Made by a program: the position numbers and the translations under genes. Shown here piece by piece: positions 5,909 through 14,480 of a DNA stretch of 64,000 nt. Origin of the DNA: Bacteroidales bacterium (GTDB lineage Bacteria > Bacteroidota > Bacteroidia > Bacteroidales > P3); assembly GCA_017962665.1 (NCBI GenBank), contig JAGCUU010000014.1:1-64000 (forward strand), read 5' to 3'. The stretch's first letter is position 1, and each line of letters begins with the position of its first letter. The notes under the pieces are model-generated. The model saw only the letters and a program-made list of their open reading frames with translations, ran no database searches and was not told the DNA's origin.

Positions 5909-8719
5909 TTATTGTTTGACAATCTTTCTTGTGACAGAGTCACAGCGAAGAATGTAAATACCTTTCGGTAGATCACGCATATCTATTCTTGAATGGCCGT
6001 CAATGCTCTTTTTCCTTGCCAACAGTTGTCCGTTTGTATTGTACAGTTCGACAATAGTGCCGGCTTCTGTCATTACGTTGATGGCGTTTTTTGTCGGGTT
6101 GGGGAATATTTGAACGTTATGCTTTTCGGAATCCTGAATATCGGTTTTCCTGGTGAATTGTGCATATAGATGGTGCTTACCGCTGAGACCGCTGATGCTA
6201 TATCCGTATACCTCTGTTGCAATAGTGTCCATATAGTTTTTGGGAATCTTAACACCGTCTAAACTGAGCATATATAGTTTGTAGCCCGGTAGGGGGGAGA
6301 CTACATAATAAATTGATTCATTATCGTAAAGCACGCTGTCTCCATAGGGGCTTATAGTGCCGTTGTTGTCGCTTGTAGCTTGTATCAGCGACCCTTTCAT
6401 AATCCTGATGTCGTCAATTGCGGCATTTGCATTTCCGTCGGAAAGCAGTGTGAAGCGGAATCTGCTATTGTCTCCGAAGTTGGAAATTTGAATTTTTACG
6501 TTTTGCCATGTCGCCATACCGAACTGCCATACAATATTGTCAACAATACTCCATTCTCCGCTGGGGGTGTCGCGGTATTCGACCTTGAACTCTGCTGTCG
6601 CATTGTTCTCGGTGGAAAGGTGGAGTCTGAAGCCTAATACGGCATCTCTAACAGTGTCCATTTTGACAGGACGGGTGATGACACTAAGTGACGAGCTGCC
6701 AGTTGTTTGGCAGGAGAGGGCTTTCGCTCCCAGGACACTGTCCACTGCCCATTCGCCGGTCCAGCATAATGGCAATCCGCCCATAGTACAATCCTCAAAG
6801 TTTTCGGTAGTCCAATCCTCGCTGTCGCAGTCAAGGGTCGTCCCGCTTGTCTCGATGCCATCGGTGTAGGTGCTGTCGTTGATTATTGTGAACACCTTGA
6901 AATAATATCTCTTGTTCCGCTCCAATCCGCTGACTATTTTCTTTTCGCCGATGCCTGAAAAAATAACTATACCACCGCCATCGATGGTGTCGCCCATGTT
7001 GTAGATGCTGTCAGGAGTTCCGAACAGATTCTCTTCGCTGTTCATGAGCACTAGACTTTTTTTGCTTCCGTAGGAGGTCCAGCCGACCAGAATAGACTGG
7101 TTGTCTATTCCCTCGGCTTGGGCGCTGATAGGCGTTGGCATAGCATTGCCGACAGTGAAAAATATTTTACCTGTTGTAGGACTCTCAGAGATATTGTATA
7201 GTGACACGCTGTTGTTGTGGCCATCCCAGTCTTTGAACCAAGGTGCGGTGTGGTTGGTAAGGCTGTCGTGATTTGTCAACGTGCTTGGGTAGGTTGAATA
7301 GGCGGAGTTCAGTAAGCCGTAGCTTGCCGGAGTTGCGTTGGGGATGGAGTCGTTGCCTGTCGACTTTGAGAGGATGTAAATCTGTTGCGGATGGGTGTGG
7401 TTTGTTACATGTGCGCCGTTGGCGTTGCGATGAACGTGGTATACAATCATGCCATGGCTCGGGATGTCGTTGTCCCACTTGATGTTTTGCCTGTTTTCAA
7501 GCAGGTAAAAGTCACCGGGTGTGGCGGTGTTTACCCTGTGAAATGCGTTGTTGCTTGTCTCGGCAGGATCCAGGATATACATGCTGTCGATGGCGTTGAT
7601 GGTGTCGCAGGATGCCCATCTGTAGATGAATATTTTAGTGTAGGGGTTGTGTTGGGCGGGCGTTTTGCCGTTGCCGTTCCAGCTTCCACTTGACATGATG
7701 TCCCATTTCCCTAACCCCGGGAATTCCCCGCCGCTGCCAGCATAGTCGGTGTCGTAGTAGTCCGGGGCGCCGAAGACGTGGCCAAGCTCATGGCATATCA
7801 CACCTATGTTGGTGATATATCCGCCGTAGTTTCCACGGCATTCCGGCGAGCAAGAGTAAACGTTTACAACAGTGTTGTTGTATGTAGGTGCGTCGAAGAT
7901 ATTCCATTTGTGTGACCAGATGCAATCGGAACTGGCACCTGCCTCTTCACCGTAACCGGCAAAAATGATATGGAGACCGTCGATATAGCCGTCGCCGTCG
8001 TTGTCGTAGTCGGAGAAATCTACATAAGCTGCTGCCGAGTCGACAGCTTCACGGGCGAAATATTGAGCGCCTTCATCGGTGCCTCCGTAGAAGGCGGTGT
8101 TGTAGACACCGGTGAAAGGACCAACCACGTCGACAGTAAGAGTGAAGAGGCCACCGCTGACATCATGGTAATAGTCTCTTACACTTCCTGTGCGTCCTTC
8201 TGCGGTATAGTTGACTTGGTTGAAGAGATTCTTGAACTCGTTTTTGGTGTGAGAGAAATGCTTGTCGCTGAAAGCAAAAAGTATGACAAGGAATTTTTTC
8301 TCACCAGTCAAGTCGCTAATGCCTTTGGGACCTACTGATGCCTTTTCCACCTGTTCCCAAATTTTTAGCAAGTCGTCTATCTGCCCTTTGCTGAACCTTA
8401 GCTGTTTAGGGGTGTTTTTCAAAAAGGCTGCTACCTCACTACTACGGTTTTGTATTTCTGTAGCCATATACTGTGATGCCACCATATCGCCTTTTTCGTT
8501 TAGCATGGCGTACATCATGCTGCCGTCGTCTCCATGCAGGAGGCTATAGCCATCCACGCTCTCAGCCCAGTGAACTTTCTCGTCTCCTCTAAGGAATATC
8601 GACACTGTTATTTCCCTGTTTCCTGGTTGTGTGAACTGTATCATTTCAGGATAAGCAGGGACGGCAAATGCGTTACAGGCAAGAAGTACTGCAAGGGCGG
8701 CAAAAAACAATCTTTTCAT
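5909..8719 (-). CDS. Secreted M6 (InhA-like) metalloprotease with T9SS type A sorting domain
   Basis: 936 aa with a signal peptide (cleavage near AFA-VP, residue ~19). The M6 catalytic domain carries the zinc motif HELGHVFGAPD at about residues 310-320 and a calcium-type loop DYDNDGDGYIDG before it. After the protease come a fibronectin III-like segment (about 530-635), a MAM-like lectin/jelly-roll segment (about 640-790) and a C-terminal domain (about 865-936) with IFPNPTKNAINV and LPKGIYIL, the type A sorting signal of T9SS. It should be exported through the outer membrane and attached to the cell surface or released. It follows the DUF799 gene by 36 bp and may be co-transcribed with it. 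Confidence 0.93.
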   Translation of the reverse strand: MKRLFFAALAVLLACNAFAVPAYPEMIQFTQPGNREITVSIFLRGDEKVHWAESVDGYSLLHGDDGSMMYAMLNEKGDMVASQYMATEIQNRSSEVAAFLKNTPKQLRFSKGQIDDLLKIWEQVEKASVGPKGISDLTGEKKFLVILFAFSDKHFSHTKNEFKNLFNQVNYTAEGRTGSVRDYYHDVSGGLFTLTVDVVGPFTGVYNTAFYGGTDEGAQYFAREAVDSAAAYVDFSDYDNDGDGYIDGLHIIFAGYGEEAGASSDCIWSHKWNIFDAPTYNNTVVNVYSCSPECRGNYGGYITNIGVICHELGHVFGAPDYYDTDYAGSGGEFPGLGKWDIMSSGSWNGNGKTPAQHNPYTKIFIYRWASCDTINAIDSMYILDPAETSNNAFHRVNTATPGDFYLLENRQNIKWDNDIPSHGMIVYHVHRNANGAHVTNHTHPQQIYILSKSTGNDSIPNATPASYGLLNSAYSTYPSTLTNHDSLTNHTAPWFKDWDGHNNSVSLYNISESPTTGKIFFTVGNAMPTPISAQAEGIDNQSILVGWTSYGSKKSLVLMNSEENLFGTPDSIYNMGDTIDGGGIVIFSGIGEKKIVSGLERNKRYYFKVFTIINDSTYTDGIETSGTTLDCDSEDWTTENFEDCTMGGLPLCWTGEWAVDSVLGAKALSCQTTGSSSLSVITRPVKMDTVRDAVLGFRLHLSTENNATAEFKVEYRDTPSGEWSIVDNIVWQFGMATWQNVKIQISNFGDNSRFRFTLLSDGNANAAIDDIRIMKGSLIQATSDNNGTISPYGDSVLYDNESIYYVVSPLPGYKLYMLSLDGVKIPKNYMDTIATEVYGYSISGLSGKHHLYAQFTRKTDIQDSEKHNVQIFPNPTKNAINVMTEAGTIVELYNTNGQLLARKKSIDGHSRIDMRDLPKGIYILRCDSVTRKIVKQ

Positions 8720-8755
8720 ATTTGATGTGTGATTGTGTTATGTAAGAAAAGTTGA

Positions 8756-9538
8756 CTATAGGAAAGCTTGGGATTCGTATTCTTCTGCGCTGCATTCTTG
8801 TACGTCGGCACCTCCGTCCATCCATAAATACTTGATATATGTCGGGTTGGAGGCTTTGTACATGTCTTTCTCGAACTGACGGCGTTGGCTGCTCGTCGGC
8901 AGATTGCGCAATATGTAGTCGTTGACCTTTTCCAGAAGGAAACTTCTTTGGGCGGAACCGTTATCAATATCAAAGCGTTTTGCGAATTTTGTGTCGTTTT
9001 TAAGCTTTATCGGGTCTCCTTTCAGGTTTGTCGTTACAGCTTTTGTGGCCATAACCCATATATGCATCATGTCGGTGTTGCTCTTTGTGGAGCGCAGTTG
9101 GTATTCGAGGTATGCGGTTTTCTTTTCGTTGTCGTCAATCCATTTGTGCAATGTGACAATCAGTATTGCGTCTATGCCGTAGTCGTTGCTGAACGACTTC
9201 AGGTCGCCGTTGCGTAGTTGTTTTGGAGTGAGGTTTGTGACTTCGGCAATATGGGCAGAGGCAACAGGCCCGATAACATAGTAGCCTCTCTTTACCAGTG
9301 GTGATGCGAGGGTCTGGTACATGTAGGCTTTAGCAGTGTTCAGCTCATTGTTGTAGGCCTCGTCGGATGGGTATTTCTCCACTTTGCGTTCGGCTTTGTC
9401 GTTGATGGGGGCAAGGTAAATGGTTACCGGTCGCTCGCTGTATATTTCGCTGTAGGTTTCAATTTTCTTTTCGGCGTTGCATCCTACTGCCAAAATGGTT
9501 GCCAGAATGATTGTTGAAAGTATTGCTTTTGTCTTCAT
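8756..9538 (-). CDS. DUF799 (GNA1162-like) lipoprotein
   Basis: 260 aa with a lipobox (LAVGC, Cys20). The body resembles the DUF799/GNA1162 lipoprotein family: YLYMYQTLASP-type helix, PLVKRGYYVIGP, HIAEVTNLTP and a GIDAILIVTLHKW strand. In other bacteria this family occurs next to DUF4810 and a CsgG-like protein and is thought to form an outer-membrane-associated complex. Here the DUF4810 gene precedes it by 10 bp, but no CsgG gene is adjacent. The assignment rests on recalled family patterns, not a search. Confidence 0.75.
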   Translation of the reverse strand: MKTKAILSTIILATILAVGCNAEKKIETYSEIYSERPVTIYLAPINDKAERKVEKYPSDEAYNNELNTAKAYMYQTLASPLVKRGYYVIGPVASAHIAEVTNLTPKQLRNGDLKSFSNDYGIDAILIVTLHKWIDDNEKKTAYLEYQLRSTKSNTDMMHIWVMATKAVTTNLKGDPIKLKNDTKFAKRFDIDNGSAQRSFLLEKVNDYILRNLPTSSQRRQFEKDMYKASNPTYIKYLWMDGGADVQECSAEEYESQAFL

Positions 9539-9547
9539 GGTTTCCTG

Positions 9548-10129
9548 TTATTCGTTAGCCTCGGTTTCTGTCTCTGTTTCGCTTTCTTTCTCTGTCTCGG
9601 CTTTTTCTTCTTCGTTTTCAGTTTGGTTGTCTTCATCGTCAACTTCTGAGCCGAGGCTTTTGTTGGTTTCTTCCATTACTGTGGAGGCTCTCTTCTCGGC
9701 GGCAGCCCGTTTGGCGGGAGACAATGCCGATTCTTCATTGTTGACGGAGGCGTCATTGTCTTTGATACTGTTGTCGTCCTGGTATTCGGGAATCAGTTGA
9801 CGCTTCAGCTGCATCACATATCCTCTTGATGACGGGAACGCATCCATTTCCTTGTTGAACCAGTTGTTGGCTTCCGCTCTTTTGCCTTGTTTTACCAGAG
9901 CCACAGCATAGTCGCTGTATATTCCGGGTTCTTTTATGCCGGTTTTACGGCATTTGTTGATTACGGTTCCATAATTATTTGCGAGATTGTTAAGATTCTC
10001 TGTGCTAGGATTTTTGCCGTATGCAAGCATTACCGTCTCGTCCACCAATGGACGGCTATCACTGCAGGACATTGCCAATACGGCAATTACAGCCAATGTG
10101 ATTGTTTTCAGAGCCGTTATTCTTTTCAT
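9548..10129 (-). CDS. DUF4810-like lipoprotein with acidic tail
   Basis: 193 aa with a lipobox (LAMSC). Residues ~35-110 resemble DUF4810: YGKNPSTENL, a Tyr-Ser-Asp-Tyr-Ala-Val-Ala TPR-like helix, GKRAEANNWFNKEMDAFPSS and a terminal YVMQLKRQL helix. The last ~70 residues are extremely acidic (repeats of ETE), unlike usual members. First gene of a unit with DUF799 (10 bp gap), with a promoter box at 10217-10224. Confidence 0.72.
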   Translation of the reverse strand: MKRITALKTITLAVIAVLAMSCSDSRPLVDETVMLAYGKNPSTENLNNLANNYGTVINKCRKTGIKEPGIYSDYAVALVKQGKRAEANNWFNKEMDAFPSSRGYVMQLKRQLIPEYQDDNSIKDNDASVNNEESALSPAKRAAAEKRASTVMEETNKSLGSEVDDEDNQTENEEEKAETEKESETETETEANE

Positions 10130-10216
10130 CGTTATTTGTCAAATATTTGTACAACAATGATATAATTTTGTTCAACTGGGTAGGTTAGTACCTCTGTTGG
10201 AGAACCAAATAAATTG

Positions 10217-10224
10217 CAAAAATA
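10217..10224 (-). promoter_or_regulatory. -7 promoter box TATTTTTG (minus strand)
   Basis: The reverse complement of CAAAAATA. It lies about 88 bases before the DUF4810-like gene. Confidence 0.55.
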
Positions 10225-10349
10225 CAAAAAAAAACGCAATCTGTCGTTTTTTTTGCTAAAAAAGTATTGTTTTTATTTTTTTTATCGCTTGAAATACTGA
10301 TGATTCCGTGCTTGTATGATTTTTTTTTTAACATCATAGGATTTTAGTG

Positions 10350-10357
10350 TATCTTTG
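10350..10357 (+). promoter_or_regulatory. -7 promoter box TATCTTTG of rnpB
   Basis: Matches TAnnTTTG and ends 7 bases before the predicted 5' end of RNase P RNA, exactly the expected distance to a transcription start. Confidence 0.65.
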
Positions 10358-10364
10358 CATCATA

Positions 10365-10750
10365 AAACGGCAACTGCTCTATCGCCGGCAGCCATGTGCT
10401 GCGGGAGGAAAGTCCGGGCAGCAAAGAGTCGCCATACTTCCTAACGGGAAGGTGCGTCGCCCGCAAGGACGGCGTAACAGAAAGTGCCACAGAAAAGATA
10501 CCGCTTTATGATGTGGTTTTTCCATCATAAAGTAAGGGTGAAAACGCGAGGTAAGAGCTCACGACGGGTGCAGCGATGTCCCTGGTGGTAAACCTTATGG
10601 GCTGAAAAACCAAATATACCGGCAGTTAAGGGTTGACTCGCTCGTTGCCGGGGGGTAGGTTGATTGAGACGTTCGGTGACGTGCGTCCTAGATTAATGAT
10701 AGAGAACGGGCTTCGGCCTGATACAGAACCCGGCTTACAGGTTGCCGTTT
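10365..10750 (+). ncRNA. rnpB: RNase P RNA, class A
   Basis: The conserved P4 and core motifs are present: GAGGAAAGTCCGGGC near the 5' end, ACAGAA in the middle, and AGAACCCGGCTTACAG at the 3' end. The ends pair to form helix P1 (AAACGGCAAC at 10365 with GTTGCCGTTT at 10741). A T run follows the P1 3' strand directly, so P1 or its neighbour also ends transcription. It is the catalytic RNA that matures tRNA 5' ends. Confidence 0.96.
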
Positions 10751-10774
10751 TTTTGTTTGTAGTAATGATGCAAT

Positions 10775-11494
10775 ATGAAAATAGAAGTTGTCCTCTCTCC
10801 AGCCTTGTATGACGGACGTCAGCTCAGGGCCCATCATATTTCCGTAGCTGTCGACATTCTTCGTGCCACATCGGCAGTATGTGCAGCATTCAGTTCGGGA
10901 GTCTCCGAAATCGTTCCACTCGACAGCCTTGACGATTTGCCGCGCTATCGAGACCTCGGGTATACCCTTGCAGCCGAAAGGGGAGGGGAGAAAATGCCTG
11001 GCGCTGTGTGTGGCAACTCGCCGACCGAATATCTCGGCATGTCGCTTGCCGGCCAGCGGCTGGCCTATTCCACCACGAACGGCACCGTTTCAATACTGCG
11101 TGCTTCAACCTCAGACCTTCTCCTTGTTGGAGCCTTCGCCAATATCTCGTCATTGTCTGCTGCTTTGATTGCCAGGGCGGATGAAGATCTTGTGATTCTG
11201 TGTTCCGGTTGGCAGGGAGACCCCTCTATTGAGGACACGGTTTTTGCCGGTGCCTTAATCCACAAATTGCAGGCTTCGGGAGTGGATGTTAGTTTTGTCA
11301 ATGACGCAGCCATGATGGCGTCAGACCTTTGGCTCGAAGCCGCCTCAGACCCATACAGGTATTGCTCCAAGGCTACCCATGTAGAGCGGCTGATGCGTTT
11401 GGGCTGCGAGCGGGATATCAGGTGGGCATTTCTTGCAGACACTTGTCCGCTTGTGCCTTGCTACAGGGACGGCAGGCTCGTACTTATCAATTGA
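10775..11494 (+). CDS. comB: ComB-like 2-phosphosulfolactate phosphatase family protein
   Basis: 239 aa, full family length. Family motifs seen: VAVDILRATSAVCAAFSSG near the N-terminus, AAERGGEK, GNSPTEY and STTNGT. These are the hallmarks of ComB, a Mg-dependent acid phosphatase of coenzyme M synthesis in archaea; many bacteria carry homologues whose role is unclear. It begins 24 bases after rnpB and is followed at 15 bp by a PAP2 phosphatase gene. The substrate in this organism is not known. Confidence 0.88.
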   Translation: MKIEVVLSPALYDGRQLRAHHISVAVDILRATSAVCAAFSSGVSEIVPLDSLDDLPRYRDLGYTLAAERGGEKMPGAVCGNSPTEYLGMSLAGQRLAYSTTNGTVSILRASTSDLLLVGAFANISSLSAALIARADEDLVILCSGWQGDPSIEDTVFAGALIHKLQASGVDVSFVNDAAMMASDLWLEAASDPYRYCSKATHVERLMRLGCERDIRWAFLADTCPLVPCYRDGRLVLIN

Positions 11495-11508
11495 ACCTGT
11501 ATCGCGCA

Positions 11509-12246
11509 ATGTTGCATCGTTTGTTCATATTGCCACTACTGTTGTTTGCGTTCATTCCATGCCTTGAAGCGCAGGAGCCGGATTCATTCTCCGACACGCT
11601 TCCGGCTACACTTGTATGGCAGCGGCCTCTGCCCTCAATCGCTGTCGGATCGGCTTTTGTTGTAGGGATAAGCCCTGTTTTTTTCGATGCAGCCCACAGG
11701 CAGAACATCCTTGTCCGCGAAGAGATACAACTATGGCGCCGCAACGCTTTCAATCATAGCCAGCTACACTTTGACAATTTTGTACAGTATTTGCCCCTTC
11801 TCTCCGTCGAAGTTTTAGACCTTGTCGGTGTACCATCTCGTCACAGTTCCTGGCCACTCCTGCGACGCACTGTTGGCGGCGTGGTTGTTACATCGGCAAT
11901 TGTTATCCCCCTCAAGCATATTGTCGATGAATGGCGTCCGGATCGTGGAGCTTCCAACAGTTTTCCCTCAGGGCATACAGCATTTTCGTTCGCTGGTGCA
12001 GAGTTGCTTCGCTTGGAATATGGTCAGCATTCATGGGTGATTCCAGCCGTAGGCTACAGTGTGGCGTCATTCACAGGGTTCATGCGTCTATATAACGACC
12101 GGCATTGGCTTGGCGATGTGCTTGGTGGTGCTGCGATCGGTGTTGTTGCAGCTGATGTCTCTTACTATCTGAATGGTTTTGTCGACGATTTTTTCTCTTC
12201 TAGAAAGAAGCACCCAGTCTCTTCACCGTCTCTTGAAATAGAATAG
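11509..12246 (+). CDS. PAP2-family membrane phosphatase
   Basis: 245 aa from the ATG at 11509 (the frame is open further upstream but overlaps comB). A signal peptide (LLLFAFIPCLEA) is followed by the PAP2 acid-phosphatase signature: KHIVDEWRP, then PSGHTAFSF, then RLYNDRHWLGDVLGG with the catalytic His. It likely removes phosphate from undecaprenyl or other lipid pyrophosphates at the envelope. Between comB and trmO, with 15 and 3 bp spacing, so probably one operon. Confidence 0.9.
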   Translation: MLHRLFILPLLLFAFIPCLEAQEPDSFSDTLPATLVWQRPLPSIAVGSAFVVGISPVFFDAAHRQNILVREEIQLWRRNAFNHSQLHFDNFVQYLPLLSVEVLDLVGVPSRHSSWPLLRRTVGGVVVTSAIVIPLKHIVDEWRPDRGASNSFPSGHTAFSFAGAELLRLEYGQHSWVIPAVGYSVASFTGFMRLYNDRHWLGDVLGGAAIGVVAADVSYYLNGFVDDFFSSRKKHPVSSPSLEIE

Positions 12247-12249
12247 CTG

Positions 12250-12924
12250 ATGAATATTGAACCTATAGCCCGCATACGATCTCCTTTTGGAGAAAAATTC
12301 GGTATCCCGCGTCAGTCGAATATCATTGAGGATATTACTTCGGTAGTCGTCTTTGAACCGTCATTCCGCAATCCCGATGCCTTACGGGGCATAGATGAAT
12401 TCGATTACCTGTGGCTCGTATGGCTTTTCTCTGAAAATGTCGAGGCTGGCTGGACTCCTACCGTGCGTCCTCCCCGTCTTGGAGGAAACCGTCGCATGGG
12501 GGTCTTTGCCACGCGGTCTTCTTTTCGTCCCAATTCCCTTGCCCTCTCTTCTGTGAGACTCCTTTCGGTACAACTCTCATCTCCTGACGGACCACTTCTT
12601 CATGTGGCTGGTGCCGACCTTCTTGACGGAACACCTATCTATGATATCAAGCCCTATCTTCCCTATACCGATGCCCATCCCGATGCAAGAAGCGGTTTTG
12701 CTCCCTCTGCTCCAAAAGCTTCGCTTACGGTCCATTGCTCTCCGTCGTTGCTTTCAAAGTTGCCAGTCTCTTCACGTCAATCACTGCTTGACCTCCTCTC
12801 GCATGACCCCCGTCCCTCATATCATCACGACCCTGAGCGAGTCTATGGTATGAAATTTTTTTCCTTTGATATAAGGTTTAGAGTGCTGGAAAATAACATA
12901 CTGGAAGTGGTTAATATTTTTTAA
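12250..12924 (+). CDS. trmO: tRNA (N6-threonylcarbamoyl-A37) N6-methyltransferase TrmO
   Basis: 224 aa. The TsaA/TrmO family pattern is clear: IARIRSPFGEKFGIPRQ at the start, EFDYLWLVWLF, GGNRRMGVFATRSSFRPN and DLLDGTPIYDIKPYLPY, plus a C-terminal domain with RVYGMKFFSFDI. It methylates t6A37 of threonine tRNAs with S-adenosylmethionine. Begins 3 bp after the PAP2 gene. Confidence 0.93.
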   Translation: MNIEPIARIRSPFGEKFGIPRQSNIIEDITSVVVFEPSFRNPDALRGIDEFDYLWLVWLFSENVEAGWTPTVRPPRLGGNRRMGVFATRSSFRPNSLALSSVRLLSVQLSSPDGPLLHVAGADLLDGTPIYDIKPYLPYTDAHPDARSGFAPSAPKASLTVHCSPSLLSKLPVSSRQSLLDLLSHDPRPSYHHDPERVYGMKFFSFDIRFRVLENNILEVVNIF

Positions 12925-12971
12925 CATTTCTCGACGCAACAAAAAAGCCCTTTTTTTTGACTAAGTGGTGA

Positions 12972-13514
12972 ATGAAAACGGAAGAAGCACAACTTGTAGA
13001 GGATTGTCTGAAAAATGACCAGAACGCTTTCAAGCGCCTTTATGACAGATATGCTTCATCAATGTATGGCGTTTGTCTGCGGTATTCACGTACCACAGCC
13101 GCCGCCGAAGATGTGCTTCATGACGGATTCATCAAGGTCTTTGAATGCTTGTCACAACTGCGCGATGTTTCTTCGTTGTCGTCGTGGATTCGTTCAATAA
13201 TGATACACACGGCAATAAACAACTACCGAAAAGAGATGCCTGTCGCTGAATCGGACTTTGAGGGTGCATATATTGATGATCCTTTCCCTTCTACGGGGGA
13301 TATGGCCGATGATATCGATATGGATTTTCTCCTCAATGTCATTCAACAGCTTCCTCCAGCCTATCGTATGACTTTCAACCTTTGTGAAGTTGAGTGCTAC
13401 TCCGTCGAAGAGGCGGCAGAGGCTCTCGGAATTACCATATCAACTGTACGATCAAATCTCTATCGCGCAAAAGCAATACTATCAGAAAAACTCTCCCCAT
13501 ATTTGAAAAAATAA
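12972..13514 (+). CDS. ECF-type RNA polymerase sigma factor
   Basis: 180 aa. Region 2: NAFKRLYDRYASSMYGVCLR and AAEDVLHDGFIKVFE. Region 4: QLPPAYRMTFNLCEVECYSV with the helix-turn-helix EALGITISTVRSNLYRAKA. 13 bp before a membrane protein gene that looks like its partner anti-sigma factor. In Bacteroidetes such pairs often control surface or T9SS-exported proteins; here two proteins with type B sorting domains are adjacent. Confidence 0.93.
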   Translation: MKTEEAQLVEDCLKNDQNAFKRLYDRYASSMYGVCLRYSRTTAAAEDVLHDGFIKVFECLSQLRDVSSLSSWIRSIMIHTAINNYRKEMPVAESDFEGAYIDDPFPSTGDMADDIDMDFLLNVIQQLPPAYRMTFNLCEVECYSVEEAAEALGITISTVRSNLYRAKAILSEKLSPYLKK

Positions 13515-13527
13515 AACTCAATATATA

Positions 13528-14400
13528 ATGAGTACTCTTAAAGATAAATTTGACAATTTTGCTCCTGAACCAGACAAACGAGTCTGGCAGTCTATCAATG
13601 ATTCCCTATTCAGGCGTGCCGTTTTGCGTCGTCGCCGTATAGTGGTGGCGTCGTCAGCTGTTGCCGTAACTGCGGTGGCACTCTTTTTCGCTTTGCGTAG
13701 TGGCGGCGTCGATGCTCAGAAGGAGCTCTCTGCCCAGAACCAGTTGCCGCATGTCGAGGTCGTCGACAATACGGTACCATCTGTCGTGTCCAATGACGGG
13801 AATGAAGTGGTCTACTCATCACGTACCGAGGTTGAAGCGGTTGACAGCAAGCAGCAGTCGATAATCACAGTCACTGACGATGAAGTGCTTTCTGATGCCA
13901 AAGAAACAGAGGTCAATACTGTTGACGCCAATACAGTGACAAAACCTACGGTGACTGTGACTGACAAATCTCCTGTTGCGGTCGTGGATACAAAGAATGT
14001 AGTGAAGCCTGTTCGTACTGTGGAAAATGAGACTAGTGTAGATGAGACAGCCAAAGAGGAGAGTGTGAGTCCTAAAATTACCAATAATAACGACAAGGTG
14101 TCCAATTCTGAGTTGGTTGTATGGATTCCTACTGCAATCTCTCCCGATGATCCTAACAATGATGATGTTCGCATGTTCAAGGTTTTCCCCAACAGCGATG
14201 CCAACATTATTTCATTCGAGATTTATATCTATTCCCGCACTGGTCGTTTGGTATATCACAGCAAGGATATCACCAGAGGATGGGACGGCATCTCAAACGG
14301 CAAGGCTCAGCCCATGGGCACTTATGTGTATATCATAGAGCTCAACGATACACAGAAGGGTATCCAGCACACCAAAGGATCATTTACCCTGATACGATAA
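13528..14400 (+). CDS. Anti-sigma-like membrane protein with type B-like (gliding motility C-terminal) domain
   Basis: 290 aa. Residues 1-37 are cytoplasmic and end in RRAVLRRRR; one membrane helix spans about 38-57. Then comes a Val/Thr-rich periplasmic linker (about 60-200), and residues ~203-290 resemble the gliding-motility-associated C-terminal domain (VVWIPTAISPDDPN, IYSRTGRLVYHS, RGWDGISNGKAQPMGTYVY, KGSFTLIR). There is no signal peptide, so the domain should stay tethered to the inner membrane. The pairing with the ECF sigma gene suggests a transmembrane regulator that displays a sorting-like domain in the periplasm; this is inference. Confidence 0.8.
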   Translation: MSTLKDKFDNFAPEPDKRVWQSINDSLFRRAVLRRRRIVVASSAVAVTAVALFFALRSGGVDAQKELSAQNQLPHVEVVDNTVPSVVSNDGNEVVYSSRTEVEAVDSKQQSIITVTDDEVLSDAKETEVNTVDANTVTKPTVTVTDKSPVAVVDTKNVVKPVRTVENETSVDETAKEESVSPKITNNNDKVSNSELVVWIPTAISPDDPNNDDVRMFKVFPNSDANIISFEIYIYSRTGRLVYHSKDITRGWDGISNGKAQPMGTYVYIIELNDTQKGIQHTKGSFTLIR

Positions 14401-14421
14401 TCAAGATTAGTTTCATCGAAT

Positions 14422-14460
14422 AAAAAAAACTGCCCTGGCATTTATCAGGGCAGCTTTTTT
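14422..14460. terminator. Bidirectional terminator
   Basis: AAAAAAACTGCCCTG / CAGGGCAGCTTTTTT around CATTTAT, between convergent genes ending at 14400 and 14481. Confidence 0.9.
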
Positions 14461-14480
14461 ATTTGTTGTTGTGGTCAAGT

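Noticed and set aside
12925..12971. Terminator after trmO
   Set aside because: AAAAAAGCCCTTTTTT could pair only by A-T bases around a tiny loop; not convincing.
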